A DNA stretch of 64,000 nt, from NCBI GenBank assembly GCA_964036195.1, contig OZ038454.1, positions 22,740,315-22,804,314 on the forward strand, given 5' to 3'. This document shows, piece by piece, positions 33,870 through 46,163 of this stretch. The notes under the pieces are model-generated. The model had not been told where the DNA came from. It did no database searches and was given only the letters and a program-made list of their open reading frames with translations. This DNA comes from Sphaerolaimus hirsutus. Taxonomy: Eukaryota > Nematoda > Chromadorea > Monhysterida > Sphaerolaimidae. The translations under genes and the position numbers were made by a program. Positions within the stretch are counted from its first letter, which is position 1. Every line of letters begins with the position of its first letter.

Positions 33870-36060
33870 CGACACACTTCGAAATAAAGTGTTCCTCATA
33901 TAGAACGGCCGGTTCTTGCACTTTTTCACTGATGCAAAATCGAACCGTTGCATTGAATTGACCGGCACCTCAAATAAAACGGCAGATTAAAAGTTAACGG
34001 AAAAATAGAACTGCGTTGTTGTATTAGAATGAAAACGCAAAGTGGTTTTGCATTTTATGGGTGAAGAATGAACCATACGACAGGGGCTCTTATAGGCGCG
34101 CGGGTGGGTTTGGCCCCAAAACCGCCCATCTATCTATCTATCCCGGAAGCCGCTGAGCTATCTATCTATCTATCTATCTATCCCTGAGAACCCCACGCCC
34201 ACCCCCCAAATCGACCAGCTATCTATTAATCTATCTGGAGCGAATTTTAAGAAATTATATTTAATTTTGCGCAAAATCGGTAATTTTCATATCTTTTAAT
34301 AGATTTTCACTTCCAAAATCACTAGTTCATGTGTCTAATTGTCTATATTCACAATTGGAGGTAATACAGTGGGTATCTGGCTGTCAAATACAAGCTTTAC
34401 TAGATTTTTATGCATCTGGTGCATATGTACTTTTGGAATGACACGCTTCAACCGCGTCTTGATGATAGAATAACAGCGCAGAAAATTAAATTAGTGTTGC
34501 GCTCTGGGCGGGCAGAGAAAATGTCACGTCATTTCCTCTCAAAATAAAATGAAAATGTCAAAAAGCGGCTTCTTATGCGTGCAACGCTGATATTACAACA
34601 AAAACACCTCAAAACAGCCATCGAAAACACTGTGCACAAGGTATAGGCAAAGAAAGTATTAAATAGCTACCAAGGGATGGAGATGGTTCAATTTGGAAGG
34701 CGATTTTTACGCACCAACGATTTTTCGTCCGAGTGCAGTGCACTGGCGTGGCAATGCGTGCAACCAAACTCAATTAGCCCGACACTTTCTGTCGGGTAAC
34801 CCGATTACCTAGTTATTTGAAATTGTACGCCGCCCGAAATATTGTAACTCAATAAATAAGCCCAACGATCGTATTTTGCTTATTCTTTTGCTGTGGTTTA
34901 TTTTTACGGTTTATTATACTACATTCGGTTCCACATTTTTCGGTTCTGTGTGATAGGATCCGGCCGAAAATGAACTGAACCATAAATATCTATTTACACC
35001 GCTACCGAATTAAATGGAACCGAGTCCTATAAACCGATCGAAAATTCATTTTAAAACTGTGGGACCAAATCGTATTGACCCAATAAAGATATGGATCCAA
35101 ACCGTTGGAAACTACTGAGTGTGAACATATAAATCTGGCACATTCGGGTGAATTAAATTGCGCCCCTGGTGTCTAGCACGATACAAACATTGACCTGCAC
35201 TTTGCTCAAACAAAGGGTACCCGCTGTGTTACCCGCGGAGGGTAGGTAATCATCACCAATGATGGAAATACAAAATAGGAAATTTCTAGATTTTTTTTAT
35301 TCTTGATTTTTGGTGACATATTTGTTTGAAGTTACTAAGATATTATATAATCAACGATTCCGTTTTCTAGTTTTCTCGGGAAATAAAGTTTTATCGTTGC
35401 CATATTATTTAGAGTTTCATTGTAAGTGCTTATTATAAGTTTTAAATTTGAATAAAAATGAACAAATGATATTCAGCATAGGTAATTGATGATAAAGCCA
35501 AGACAAATTGAACAAATTAAAATCTATTTTACTAAAATTTCCCATCGCGTAACATTATACTTTATTTAGGTGGGGCTATTTATCTTTCATGTTTGTCTAA
35601 GTCAATGATAAATACGGCCAGCTAACTTCTGCAGGAAATTGGGTACGTCCAACCAAGTTTTCTGAAGACATTTTCAGAGAATTTTTTAACGACAAAATGG
35701 TTCCTATGAAACTGGTTTATTACTTTTACGTATGCTTTGAATAAGGGCAAACAACTTTCCAGACAGACCAATAATGACAAATAAAAAATGAAACGACAAA
35801 TTCAATTGCGACAAATTACAGAAACGCAAGAACATTTAGAGATAAATAAATATGAATTACTTAATTAACATGTTGAAAGCGCAGACTAATCCAATAATTC
35901 CGTAAAAAATCAAATTTTTAGTCAAAAAGCTCCAGTAGTTCTCAAGATAGAAATCTTACATCACAATTTCACTGTTTGTTGACAATTCCAATGAAAAATG
36001 TTATTTTGACAAATTGTGCAAATTTAAAGTTCATATCTTGAGAACTACTGAAGGTTTTTT
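33870..36060. other. Intron 5 stretch with little recognisable content
   Basis: AT-rich. Holds the (CTAT)n tract, a GCCCGACA/TGTCGGGT pair near 34770-34800 and otherwise nothing I can support. Confidence 0.4.
34129..34183. repeat. (CTAT)n microsatellite
   Basis: Two blocks of CTAT tetramers, 34129-34143 and 34159-34183. Confidence 0.9.
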
Positions 36061-36064
36061 GATA

Positions 36065-37849
36065 CCGTATTTCGTCGAAATACCCCCCTCGAAATACCCC
36101 CCTCAAAATGGACATTATGAATCTATAAACCCCCCCCCCCCTCTAAATACCCCCCCCCCCCCAAATATAGTGTATAGAGAACGTAAATGACAAAAGCTAC
36201 GGTTTGTGATCCGGGAAACGCAGAACACACGTAAAAACAATGGGTGGATCCTATTTAACATACAGCCCATATTACAGTATGTCTCCCTACACATGCCGCA
36301 GTGCCCATATCACAGTATGTCTTTTTACACATGCCCGCAAGTGCAGATCACATGTCGCGTGTGCAATACACATACACGCAGGCGGTGTTATGGAAATGCG
36401 TGTGCACATGAACCGTGCATGGTGCATGTAAATCAACTTGTAAATAATATAATACCTAGTTCAAATCATTAGTAAATTTTATGCATGTGTAAATCATGTA
36501 AAATAAGCTGACGCAAAAAGTTCCATGGTCATATGGAACATCATTTTTCAGAGTAATTTCTTACTTGATTCTATTGGGGAGTAAATTTTCATCAGAATTA
36601 TCAACTTGTTAATGGTTTACATTGCAGGATTATTCAAAATGGAAAGTTCTTCAAGGTAACATTATAGATAATTTTACTATTATCTACTTAACTAATTTTT
36701 TTAAACCTTTGGAAAAACACACTATCCATCCCTAGTCTAAACAATTTATTTTATTTGTTATTTGTTGCGTTACAAAATATTTAACTGGTACAATAAATAT
36801 TTTTGTTGTGATCACTTATCTATCTCACAATTATATGCATCTTTTTCCATCAACTTATGTAAACACAACTCACGCAAACAACAATTTTAACTTACTGCAT
36901 GATTAACAACTAAAAGCACTTTTGTGAAGGGTGTCCTTCTAAAAGTACCCATCTACAAATTTTTCAAATTTGAGTTATGGCCATTTTCAGCATCCCCATA
37001 AAAACACACTTCAAAAAAAGAAATAATATGTGGGGGGTGCAAAATTCAATTTTGAGATATTGGGGGGTCAAAAAATGAAAAAATGGCAAAATACAGATCC
37101 TGTAATTCAAAAAGTACCGATCTACAAGCTTTTTCAGCTTTTGTACCTTTAAAAGTACTGATCTACACAGTTTTCCAAAAATTCTGCATTCTGCACATTA
37201 TTTTCTGTGCTTCTAAAAGTACCGATGTCAGATTACCGATTTTAGAAGAAAACCCTTCACATGCTATTTAGCTCTCATGAATGTTGAAGATGTGGGCACC
37301 AAAAATACACTATAATGTGTAAATAATGAAATACATGGACATTCCGCATGCACACACATTTCCGTAACACCGCACACGTGTCTGTGTATTGCACACGCGA
37401 CATGTGATCTGCTCTCGCGGGCATGTGTAGGGAGACATACTGTGATATGGGCACTGCGGCATGTGTAGGGATACATACTGTGATGTGGGCTGTATGTGTA
37501 ATGTAGCACACTCAAAAACAATGACCGTGTATGTTAGAACAGAGTATTTGCCGTCTACTACGTACCTATAATAAGTCGGTTTGCTCTCGGTTTGCCCGCG
37601 TCATACTACCCGGCGGCAAACTAAATCCACACCAATAAGTCTATTGAGTCTTATATTTATATGGCAGTTTTTTTGCATTTTTCGACGTCGTGTACGTTAG
37701 TAACCACATTTTAGTACTGGGATTTCAAAAAAATTTCTGGGGAAATAATAACCCCCTCAAAATACCCCCCCTCGTTTAACAACCCCTCCCCCCCCCAAAA
37801 AAAAATTTCCACATTGAAAAAACCCCGGGGGTAATTCGAGGAAATACGG
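36065..37849. mobile_element. TA-flanked CCGTATT MITE split by a 1.27-kb insertion
   Basis: TA|CCGTATTTCGTCGAAATAC to GAGGAAATACGG|TA. The interior matches 21758-22147 on both sides of the insertion (AACACACG... then ...GTATGTTAGAAC). Confidence 0.75.
36243..37513. mobile_element. Element with long inverted arms inserted in the MITE 36065-37849
   Basis: Flanked by AAAAACAATG at 36233-36242 and 37514-37523; the MITE without insertion has one AAAACAATG, so this is a real target duplication of at least 8 bases. The arms (36250-36470 and 37290-37500) mirror each other, with TACACATGCCGCAGTGCCCA-type sequence present twice per arm. No transposase is visible. Confidence 0.7.
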
Positions 37850-38092
37850 TATACATATCGGTTGACGCTTTCAACATAAATATCAATTGAAGCATCGATA
37901 TCTCTAATAAGCGTTCTTGCGTATTTGTCGAGACTGAATTTGTCCTTTCAACATCCAACAAACATTCAAGCGCAGTTGCAAATGTGCCACACTACAAGTA
38001 GAAAGTAGAAAATCACTCCTTAAGTAGTCCAAGCAAGCAAAATCTATTGCTTTTACTGATGGCACTATTTAGTTAAGATTAGGGCTTGCAGG

Positions 38093-38314
38093 TAGTGATG
38101 GAATGGCACCACGGCGTTGGCGCCATTTGAGAACGCCAAAGGGTGCCGCGCCATGGCGCCCTTTTTCTGCGGCGCCATTGGCGCCTTACACACTCTTTCC
38201 AATTGGCGCCATGCCTTTTTTCTCTGGCGCCATTGGCACCTAGCGCCGTGTTTCCGAATTGCGCCATGGTGCCATTGCGTTGGCGCGCTTTTTTCTGGCG
38301 CTTTTCCATCACTA
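38093..38314. mobile_element. hAT-like MITE with GGCGCCA interior
   Basis: TAGTGATGGAATGGC to CGCTTTTCCATCACTA, flanks CTTGCAGG / CTTGTAGG (7 of 8). The interior is dominated by GGCGCCATT-type units, giving open frames on both strands that are not coding. Confidence 0.75.
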
Positions 38315-39094
38315 CTTGTAGGGGGCAAAACTGCCTTAAATAGAACAACGAAAAGTAGCCAAGAAGTGAGCGTGTTACAAACCAGATCCGCCGTTCGCTG
38401 CGCAGGAGACAATGCAGAAACTGCCCTTTCTGTCAAGTGCAAAGTGCCAGGTAAGTTACGAATTTTTGACAAGTTCACTGAAAGAGTTGCCTAATATTTG
38501 ACAAAAAGTTGAAACCTATTCTTGACAATTGACGGCACCGTTACTTAAAGTGGAAGTGGAACTTTTCACCACGCAATTTACAAGGAATTTGCAAATCCAT
38601 CCAATATTCGTCACTTGACATTGCACTTGGCAACGAAATTGCGCTTGATAAGTAGCTGCATATGTGAAAAATCGCTCGGTAAGCCGGGACATTTGCATGG
38701 GAACAGTGGGAGCTACATTTACTTAAAAAACTTAGTAGGCTCAAATGGGCTTACTGCGTTCCGGTATTATTGGGACAGTGTTGGAACAATGAAAACGGAA
38801 TTTTTACTTTTTTCAAATTCACTTTATTCCAATTTTATGTGATCCTCATTTCTTTTGACGAGAGATTAGATTTGACATGAACAATGAAGGTTGTATTTTA
38901 AAGTGGCAACCATTTTGCAATGGCAAAGTCCAGGGGGAATTTATTTTTTGTAAAAACAGTTATGATGGGGACCAATCAATTGTGATCATATCATAACAGA
39001 ACTGTTCTCATATCAGAATTTTTGTGCAGATTCATCATCAATTCACGCCCATAAAATAAATTAGAGTCATTCTTAAAGTGAATACCAGCTATTA

Positions 39095-39251
39095 CCATAT
39101 TTCCTTGAAATACCCCCCTCGAAATACCCCCTCAAAATAGGCACTATGAATTTTTTTTAAAAAACCCTCGTAATACCCCCCTCGTTTAACCCCCTCAAAA
39201 CTTCCACTATGAACAAATAAACCCCCAGGGGCATAATGTGAGGAAATACAG
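39095..39251. mobile_element. Short TA-flanked MITE copy
   Basis: TA|CCATATTTCCTTGAAATAC to GAGGAAATACAG|TA, 157 bp, a deleted derivative of the CCGTATT family. Confidence 0.6.
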
Positions 39252-39330
39252 TATATTAAAATAGTAGAAGCGTTAGTTATTGTTAGCTCACTGCCAACAG
39301 GAAGTGCGCATGCAAAATTTCAAGTAGATA

Positions 39331-39527
39331 CCATATTTCCATGAATTACCCCCCTCTGGGGTTTTTTTCATAGTAGAAATTTTGAGGGTGGGGGTAAACG
39401 AGGGGGGTGGGTTTATAAATTCATAGTGTCCATTTTGAGGGGGTATTTCGTGGGGAGGTTTGTCGAGGGGGGTGTGTTTATAAATTCATAGTGTCCATTT
39501 TGAGGGGTGTATTTCGAGGAAATACCG
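39331..39527. mobile_element. Short CCGTATT-type MITE copy, reverse orientation
   Basis: TA|CCATATTTCCATGAATTAC at the left, G-tract arms, TTTCGAGGAAATACCG at the right. The right flanking TA is lost. Confidence 0.5.
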
Positions 39528-39599
39528 AAGTACTCTTCAGGCAACTTCACTTCAAATTTGACAAAATCCCACAAAAAACCTCCGTCCCACAAATTCCGA

Positions 39600-39880
39600 A
39601 ACAGACCCAAAAAGTGTCCGCAAAGTTGCCGTGAGTGCAGCGAAACGGCTGGCGCGGCGTACACTTCAAGCATAATGCAGCGCGCGAGAGAGAAAAAATG
39701 TCGTCAGAACAGCGCGAAAAAAAGTATCTCCAAAAGATGTCGGCCCCGCTGAGCACGCAATCAAATTTATTGCCGCCCGCCCGCGCGGTCATTCGGGATC
39801 GGGGCGATGCAGAGCGGTTTTTTATGTCAGGCAAGGCACTTACAGATTACAGGCAAAAATGGATGCGGGTCCGCCTAGAA
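39600..39880. promoter_or_regulatory. GC-rich island H in intron 5
   Basis: GGCTGGCGCGGCGTACAC, GCATAATGCAGCGCGCGAG, CGCCCGCCCGCGCGGTCATT and TTTTTTATGTCAGG (caudal/Hox-like). The ATAATG and TTTTTTATG motifs echo islands A, B and F. Confidence 0.3.
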
Positions 39881-40541
39881 CATGACATGATGGGATAAAG
39901 TCTAAAGTGGCCAGCCCGTCAGGCGATATGCGCCCCCCCCCCAAATGGATTTTGTGCATGTGCCGTACCGGGATGGAACATTGTATATTAAAGGGTACGG
40001 TATTCAGTCGGTGACGAGGTCTGTACGGTTTGACTGGGAAAGTGCTCTTTTCTGACTTATAATTTAGACTTTGACTTTGACTGAATGTAAACCAGTAAAC
40101 ATTTTATCCAGAAAACAAAAAATTCAAGGTATAATTTGAAAATTACGCACCCGTATGACTCAAATTAAATTCACCCGACAGATTTGTCGGGCATTGTGCT
40201 ACGCCCGACAAAGCTCTGTCATTCGACATCGTGAAAAGTCATGTACGGCGGACAAAACCGTTCATCATGATATAGAAAAGTACGCCAGTACGGTTATTGA
40301 CTGCCCGACAAAAAGCCCGCAGGGCAGAATGAATCAAACTCACAGACGAAATGTATTGCTCCGCCCAACAAACTATTAAAATAAAATATTGGCCCACAGA
40401 GAAGAAATAACGCCATCAGTATCACTGTGAGTAGTACTCAGTAAAACCATTGAAAATCAAATATCATGAAATAGGGAGTCTGCAAATTTGCCGGGCGAAT
40501 TCAATTTTGTCTTAACAGTGAACTCAGAAAATACTCATTTC

Positions 40542-40856
40542 CAGAGTTGTTACAATTATTGAACATTCTTCAAAGTATATGTAGGTATATGTGAAATACT
40601 TTTTACTCACCCCTGAGTACAGAAAATGTATAATACATGTTTTTAGCCGCACTCATGAGTTCTCTGAGTAAAATACTTTTATCCCAGGAAAATATAAAAT
40701 CGAGTACTTTCCCCCGAAAATGTAAAAGCGAGTACTTTTCAAAACTACGCATACATGTGAGACCTGGTACTTTTTTAAAGTACGCCTACCATGTGTTTAC
40801 CCAGTACTCGAGTATATGTATTTTTTCGAGTAAATGCATAAATATTAACAACGGTG
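40542..40856. mobile_element. Short hAT-like GAGTAC-family copy
   Basis: CAGAGTTGTTACAATTATTG to AATATTAACAACGGTG, flanks CTCATTTC / CTCATATT (6 of 8). Reverse orientation of the family. Confidence 0.55.
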
Positions 40857-41210
40857 CTCATATTTATCACTGGAATCGGTACAGACCAAGTACGCTACAT
40901 TTGGGACCACCAGCACTGCACAATTTTGTCTGACTGCAGACTTGATCCGCTAGTAATAGCTGTACATAAATGGAACTATAATAGTAGATCACGTTTTGTA
41001 ACGTCGTTACATTTTCGTTTCAGGTAAGTGGGTGAGCTAAAAATTGCGGCGAAAACAGGCGGGAACGAGCGCGGAACTAAACGTTTTATAGTAATCTTAT
41101 TACATTTACATGGATGCAATTGGGTTGGTCCTCAAATATGGCCCAAAGCGTATTAAATGCGTGCATGAAAACTGCATTTTTGAGACGTGTAGCCATCTAT
41201 TACATTGCAC

Positions 41211-41687
41211 CATGGTTGTTAAAACATATTTACTTTTACTCGATAAATAGGTACGTATGCTCGAGTAAAGAGTAAGTACGTTTACGTTTCCTTACGTTTT
41301 CTTTTGATAGTACTCGAGTACAGAAAACGTATTTCAGTCAGCCATTTATATCCATTTTTGATGTCATAGAAGGAAAAAGGGAGAGAAAATGCTAAAAATA
41401 CAGGAAAATGGTCCAAAATGGGTATATAAGCACACATAAGAAAACATGACTTAAAATAAACAAAAAGTTATGAAAAGTAGTGATTTTGAGCGAAAATTGG
41501 GGCGACATTTATCAAAAATTCTCATGTTTGCGTTTTCCAGGGGCAAAAGTATGTTTACTCACGATTGCTCATGAGTAAAAGTAAAAAAAATTACTTTAAG
41601 TTTTCTGTGCTCAGGGGGTTTAGTAAAAAATAAATACGTTATGTTTACGTATACGTTGAAAAAAGTTCGGTACTTTTAATAACTCTG
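41211..41687. mobile_element. hAT-like element, GAGTAC-rich family
   Basis: CATGGTTGTTAAAACATA to CTTTTAATAACTCTG with a perfect 8-bp duplication CATTGCAC (41203-41210, 41688-41695). The interior is full of ACTCGAGTA, GAGTACAGAAAACG and ACTCATGAGTAAAAG motifs. Confidence 0.8.
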
Positions 41688-41755
41688 CATTGCACCCTAC
41701 ATACAAAGTAGAACTCAAAAAGGAAATTGTGAAAAACCTAATCAACTAAATCCTC

Positions 41756-41965
41756 ACGTGAAAACCAGGAACCAGTTCCCCGGCCGCACCCCATAAAATT
41801 TCGGAAAAATGTAAAATGCACACAGATTGGTCGCATCTCCTGTAAAATGTAAACTGCCCAGTGAAATTTCACCCTGCATTTTACATTCGACACGACATTT
41901 GACAAAATTGAGACATTTAACTTGACATTTTCTAGAGACATTTTCTACAGACGGCTAGAACCCGG
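41756..41965. mobile_element. Probable diverged copy of the same MITE family
   Basis: CAG|GAACCAGTTCCCC at the left and CTACAGACGGCTAGAACC at the right, with mirrored AAAATGTAAA/TTTACATT tracts between. The ends are eroded. Confidence 0.35.
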
Positions 41966-42439
41966 TGCACAAGTAGCAATATACGGTGCCAATGGAGACC
42001 CGGTGCTTAGGTACGGCCCCCGTACTTGAGGAGCGATTTCCACTTTTCATCCCGTACGGTTTACATGCTCACGGTTTACATGCCATTCTGTGTCACTTTA
42101 CTAGCTAAGTGTGACACTTTATCTGCTACTCTACTTTTTCATTTTTCATCCAAAGTATAACACTTTACTTGCTATAAGTATGCCACTTTTCAAGCCAAAG
42201 TTGTGTGTTTTGTGCCAATTTACTCCTTTGCATCAAATGTGCCATACCGTATTTCTTCTAATAGAGGGGCAGGTCTCCAATAAATGGGCGTCTCCAATAG
42301 AAGATACACAGTAAAACTGCTGGAAGCAATGATGTCAGACAGTTCCATCCTTTTGTATGATGGAAATTAGTCTGTCAAAATTTTGATATATTGTGCCCAC
42401 ACACACTAGTTTTCCGCGTGACGCTTGGGAAAACTCAAA

Positions 42440-42660
42440 TGGCGACATGTCGCCATTCAGTTTTCCCATCTTGCATGAAGTAAAATTTAGAGGTAAAAAT
42501 AAATTTGTTTTGGTTTCGGCAAGTCACAATTTTTCCCAACATGAATGCAATAGGGGAAAACTGAATGGAAAATGTCGCCATGTGGTATGGCAACACTTCC
42601 TGAATGTCGCCATACCACATGGCGACATGTCGCCATTGTCGCCATTGTCACCATGGACAA
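42440..42660. repeat. TGTCGCCA / TGGCGACA array, left
   Basis: Repeated ATGGCGACATGTCGCCATT units in both orientations form local hairpins. Confidence 0.6.
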
Positions 42661-42770
42661 CTATATTGAATTTTCGACATGTGAATGCAATAAGTGAAAA
42701 CTGCCAAACTTTGCTGTGTAAGCAACTCTGTTGAACTAGCAATTAACCACAGCCATTTTTGACATGCAGA

Positions 42771-42803
42771 AAGAGGAGGAGGAGGAGGAGGAGGTGGAGG
42801 AGG
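42771..42803. repeat. (GAG)n trinucleotide tract
   Basis: Eleven GAG/GTG-type triplets. Open through as poly-Pro or poly-Glu frames, but with no gene context. Confidence 0.9.
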
Positions 42804-43095
42804 GCAATGTGAACAAATGTGATGTTGTATCAACACAGTTTAATCTGTGAAAGTACTGACATCATGCTTTATCAGATACATATTTACTATTTTTGTGCTT
42901 TACATGTGATATATTTGTTTTTGATTTTGTTAATTTTTCATGCTTGATATTTGTTCCTGTTTTTCATTGTATATTTTTAAGAAAAATATCATGTACACAC
43001 CTGTTGTTTTCCATTTTACTTTTTACATATGAGAGAAATATTGCAGACAATACAATTGTAAAAAGACAGCAATGAATGTTTTTGAGAATAATGTA

Positions 43096-43500
43096 CCATA
43101 TTTCCTTGAATTACACCCCCCCTTGCATTAACCCCCCCTCAAAATACCCCCAGGTGTTTTCCTGCTGAGGAAAAAATACCCCCCCCCCTCAAAATACCCC
43201 CTGTCTGGAATGATATACATCATGTATGCAATGTACATGATGTATTTATTGATGCCAATTTGCATCGCAGATACACATATACGTTAATATGTGTACAGAT
43301 GTACGTCTAAATACCCGATATGTCCCGATATATCCTATTTACCCATGTTTATTACCAGTTTTGGGTATGAAAAAGCATACTGTTTACTATGAATTTCCTG
43401 AAAATTTCTGATGAAATAATAACCCCCCCTCGAAAAAGCCCCCCTCAAAATTTCCACTCTGAAAAAATAAACCCCCTGGGGGTATTTTGAGGAATTATGG
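43096..43500. mobile_element. TA-flanked CCGTATT-type MITE
   Basis: TA|CCATATTTCCTTGAATTAC to TTTTGAGGAATTATGG|TA, 405 bp, the innermost layer of the 42031-47842 nest. The interior has ATGTACATGATGTATTTATT as in the 8225 copy. Confidence 0.7.
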
Positions 43501-44339
43501 TATGTGAATAATGCCTTAGTAAATGGAATCATGCATTAGGATCAGAATTTTGAAAAATGTAATGGGAACACAAACATTACAAACAAAAACATGATTATTG
43601 TATTTTGACCATATTTCTGGAGCTTTTCATAGCTGTAATTGTATTGCACAAACTTTGAAAAGTGAATGAGATTGAATAAGTGACTGTATTGGAAATTTGC
43701 AAGTGTGTATGAAACTATATCGATGTTTAACAAGATTGTGCTGACCGTGGCAAAATGAATGGATAAAGAAATACAGAGAATTGATAATTAGGCTCATATT
43801 TGCATATTTACTTATTTGCACTAATTTACAATTTATGCACTATATTTATTTACCACGCAAATTGTATTTCCTGCACTATATTATTTACTCATGGAGAATA
43901 TTCAATTAGGAAAGTGTTCTATAAGTTATTGATAGATTCATGTGGAATGTTTAGGTTAAAGGGTCAAATAAGTTATTATTAGGTGTATTAATATAAAATT
44001 AGGCTCATTCAACTCGCCGTAATTTTCTGATCATGATTATATATACATTTGCATAGTTTACTTGCAGTTAACAAAAGTCAAATCTTGTAAATATTTACGT
44101 GCTGCGTAATTATCTAGGCCAGCGTCCTAATAGAGAAATGGTGCCCTGCGTGCAACTAGCATTTACTTTACAAAGCCCTTCGCATAGGTATAATTGTCAT
44201 AACCCTGTTCACAACTATTTATATTTACTTAAAATTATAATACCCCGCTCAATTGAATATATTATAGGTTCTGCTCAATTACAATACCCATTTACCTTGA
44301 ATAAGTCCCAATTTGCCAATTATGAAATATACGTTTCCT

Positions 44340-45185
44340 GAAAGTGATTATTATTATTTAATTCGAATATATCCTACTTTATTTACATTATTAGGAACAT
44401 TTGCAACACTATTTATAATTTCCTAACCCTATCATATTAGTTCCAATGTGCGTCAATGTTTTCTGACAAATTGAAACAAATTAGTAAATCGGCCGAGTTT
44501 GCCGACTTCGCGCCTCTCAAGATTAATAGTTTTTCTATTCGCCCAATTTGTACTTGGTATTTCTTTACCATAAGTATTTGAATGTATGCACGCATAGAAT
44601 AAGCCAACTGTTTCGGTCAAATGTGTCTTATTGTTATAATTTTGGTTTATTTGTGCATTTGTATTAGGAAATTACTGTAACTGTTTTTCTATACATGATT
44701 TCCGTGTCTTAGCTACTTTGGAAGTTTTTACTTCAGTCTGCGGACCCCAAGCTACTGAACAAAAATAAGCTAGCGATAGAAACTTCGACTAGGAAGCTCG
44801 CTAGGCTTTGCGCTTTTGTAACACGCTGTATCTGATCGAAATAAAGTACCTGAAACAATTCGAACCCCCCTTTTTCAACACGCAACTACGAAATAAATTC
44901 AACCTGGCTGTCGACAAGTGAACGTTCGGCAACAACGGGAAATCAACCACTCTAAAGGCCGTTTCTCACTACGGTCTTGGAGTTGCCGGATTCGGTGGTA
45001 GAAGACGCTGACTTCGGTGGCTTCATCACAAAGATAGGAACTAGTTACTCACTAATTGCACAACATTTAACTACTTAACTAAGTACTTCACAAACTACTT
45101 GCTAAACCAATTTCCAAATGAATTAAACAAACTTAAATCAAATGACTTCAAAAGTAAACACTGCTATTCTCATTCACCAATAATT
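44340..45185. other. Unclassified interior of the 42400-47405 element
   Basis: Distinct composition, with AATAAAGTACCTGAAAC near 44840 and a less AT-rich stretch at 44880-45030. Possibly part of a retroelement end, but no matching repeat is seen in the window. Confidence 0.25.
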
Positions 45186-45189
45186 ACAA

Positions 45190-45560
45190 ATAACACTGTT
45201 TGCACTGTTTAAAAAAATGCATGTTGAGTTTTCACAATGTGCCAGCATGTTGATTTTTCACAATGTGCCAGCATGTTGACAATATTCCTTGGCTCAATAG
45301 CAGTTTTTGCAATGCATGAAGCAGTTTTCCACTTTGTCTGTCATTATGGGAACAGTATGCATACACGTTGTGAAAACTGGCGACACATGGCGACAGGTGG
45401 CGACAGGTGGCGACAAGAAATGTCGCCACACGTGTCGGCAGTTTTCACAATATGCAAGCATCTGTGGAAAACTGTCGCCATGGCGACAAAAATGGTGTCA
45501 AAATGTCGCCATTTTTGTCGCCATATTGGTGAGTTTTCACACAGGTGGCCACTTTGAAAA
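45190..45560. repeat. TTTTCACAATGTGCCAGCATG and GGTGGCGACA tandem repeats
   Basis: Two tandem copies of a TTTTCACAATGTGCCAGCATG-like unit (45229-45275) followed by GGTGGCGACA repeats and inverted TGTCGCCA copies. Confidence 0.6.
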
Positions 45561-45890
45561 AGTATCTTTAAACGAGACATGAATGGACCAGAGATGTGAA
45601 ATTTGGAGGTCTTATGCAGAATTTTTTCCTCTATTTTGTGTAGAGAGATAGGCACTTAACGATATGTATTAAATGAGTAATAATTTTTTTAAATTTTTGA
45701 GTTTTCACATGGTTTTCATGGTGACAACCATGGCGACAGTAAAGAAATAGTAGTTAAGCACAAATAACGTCATGTTAGGAAAACTCAACTGAACTTTGAC
45801 ATGATATTTTTGGCATTTTTTGTAAAAATCGTACATTTCAGACAGCGGCACACGTTACTACAACTTCAAAGAATTTTATTCAGTGATACT

Positions 45891-46163
45891 TAGGGTGTCA
45901 ACAAAAACTTTTTGGCAGAAAACGGGAATGAAAATTGAAAAATTTGCTGTATTTATGCTGGAAATACAAAAATTTACAAAATTGAGAACTTGCATGCATG
46001 TTTACCAGTTTCACTGAAACAGAAATACTTGAGAAAGAGAAAATTGAGCTGGAAAATAATTTTTTTTTTGAAAAGCAGACAAGTGAGCCAGAAAATGGAA
46101 GCGGAAATGGAAAAAAATTTGCCTGTGGAAAGCATAAACGGAAAATGGAAAGTTGACACCCTA
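45891..46163. mobile_element. Second copy of the TAGGGTGTCAA hAT MITE
   Basis: Ends TAGGGTGTCAAC and GTTGACACCCTA with GAAAATGGAA-type interior, a degenerate form of the arrays at 4201-4854. No clear 8-bp duplication remains. Confidence 0.65.

Noticed and set aside
38065..38494. Frames of 125-137 codons on both strands
   Set aside because: Generated by GGCGCCA units of a short hAT-like element.
42771..42803. Poly-Glu/poly-Pro coding tract
   Set aside because: A simple GAG repeat inside nested transposons with no exon structure.
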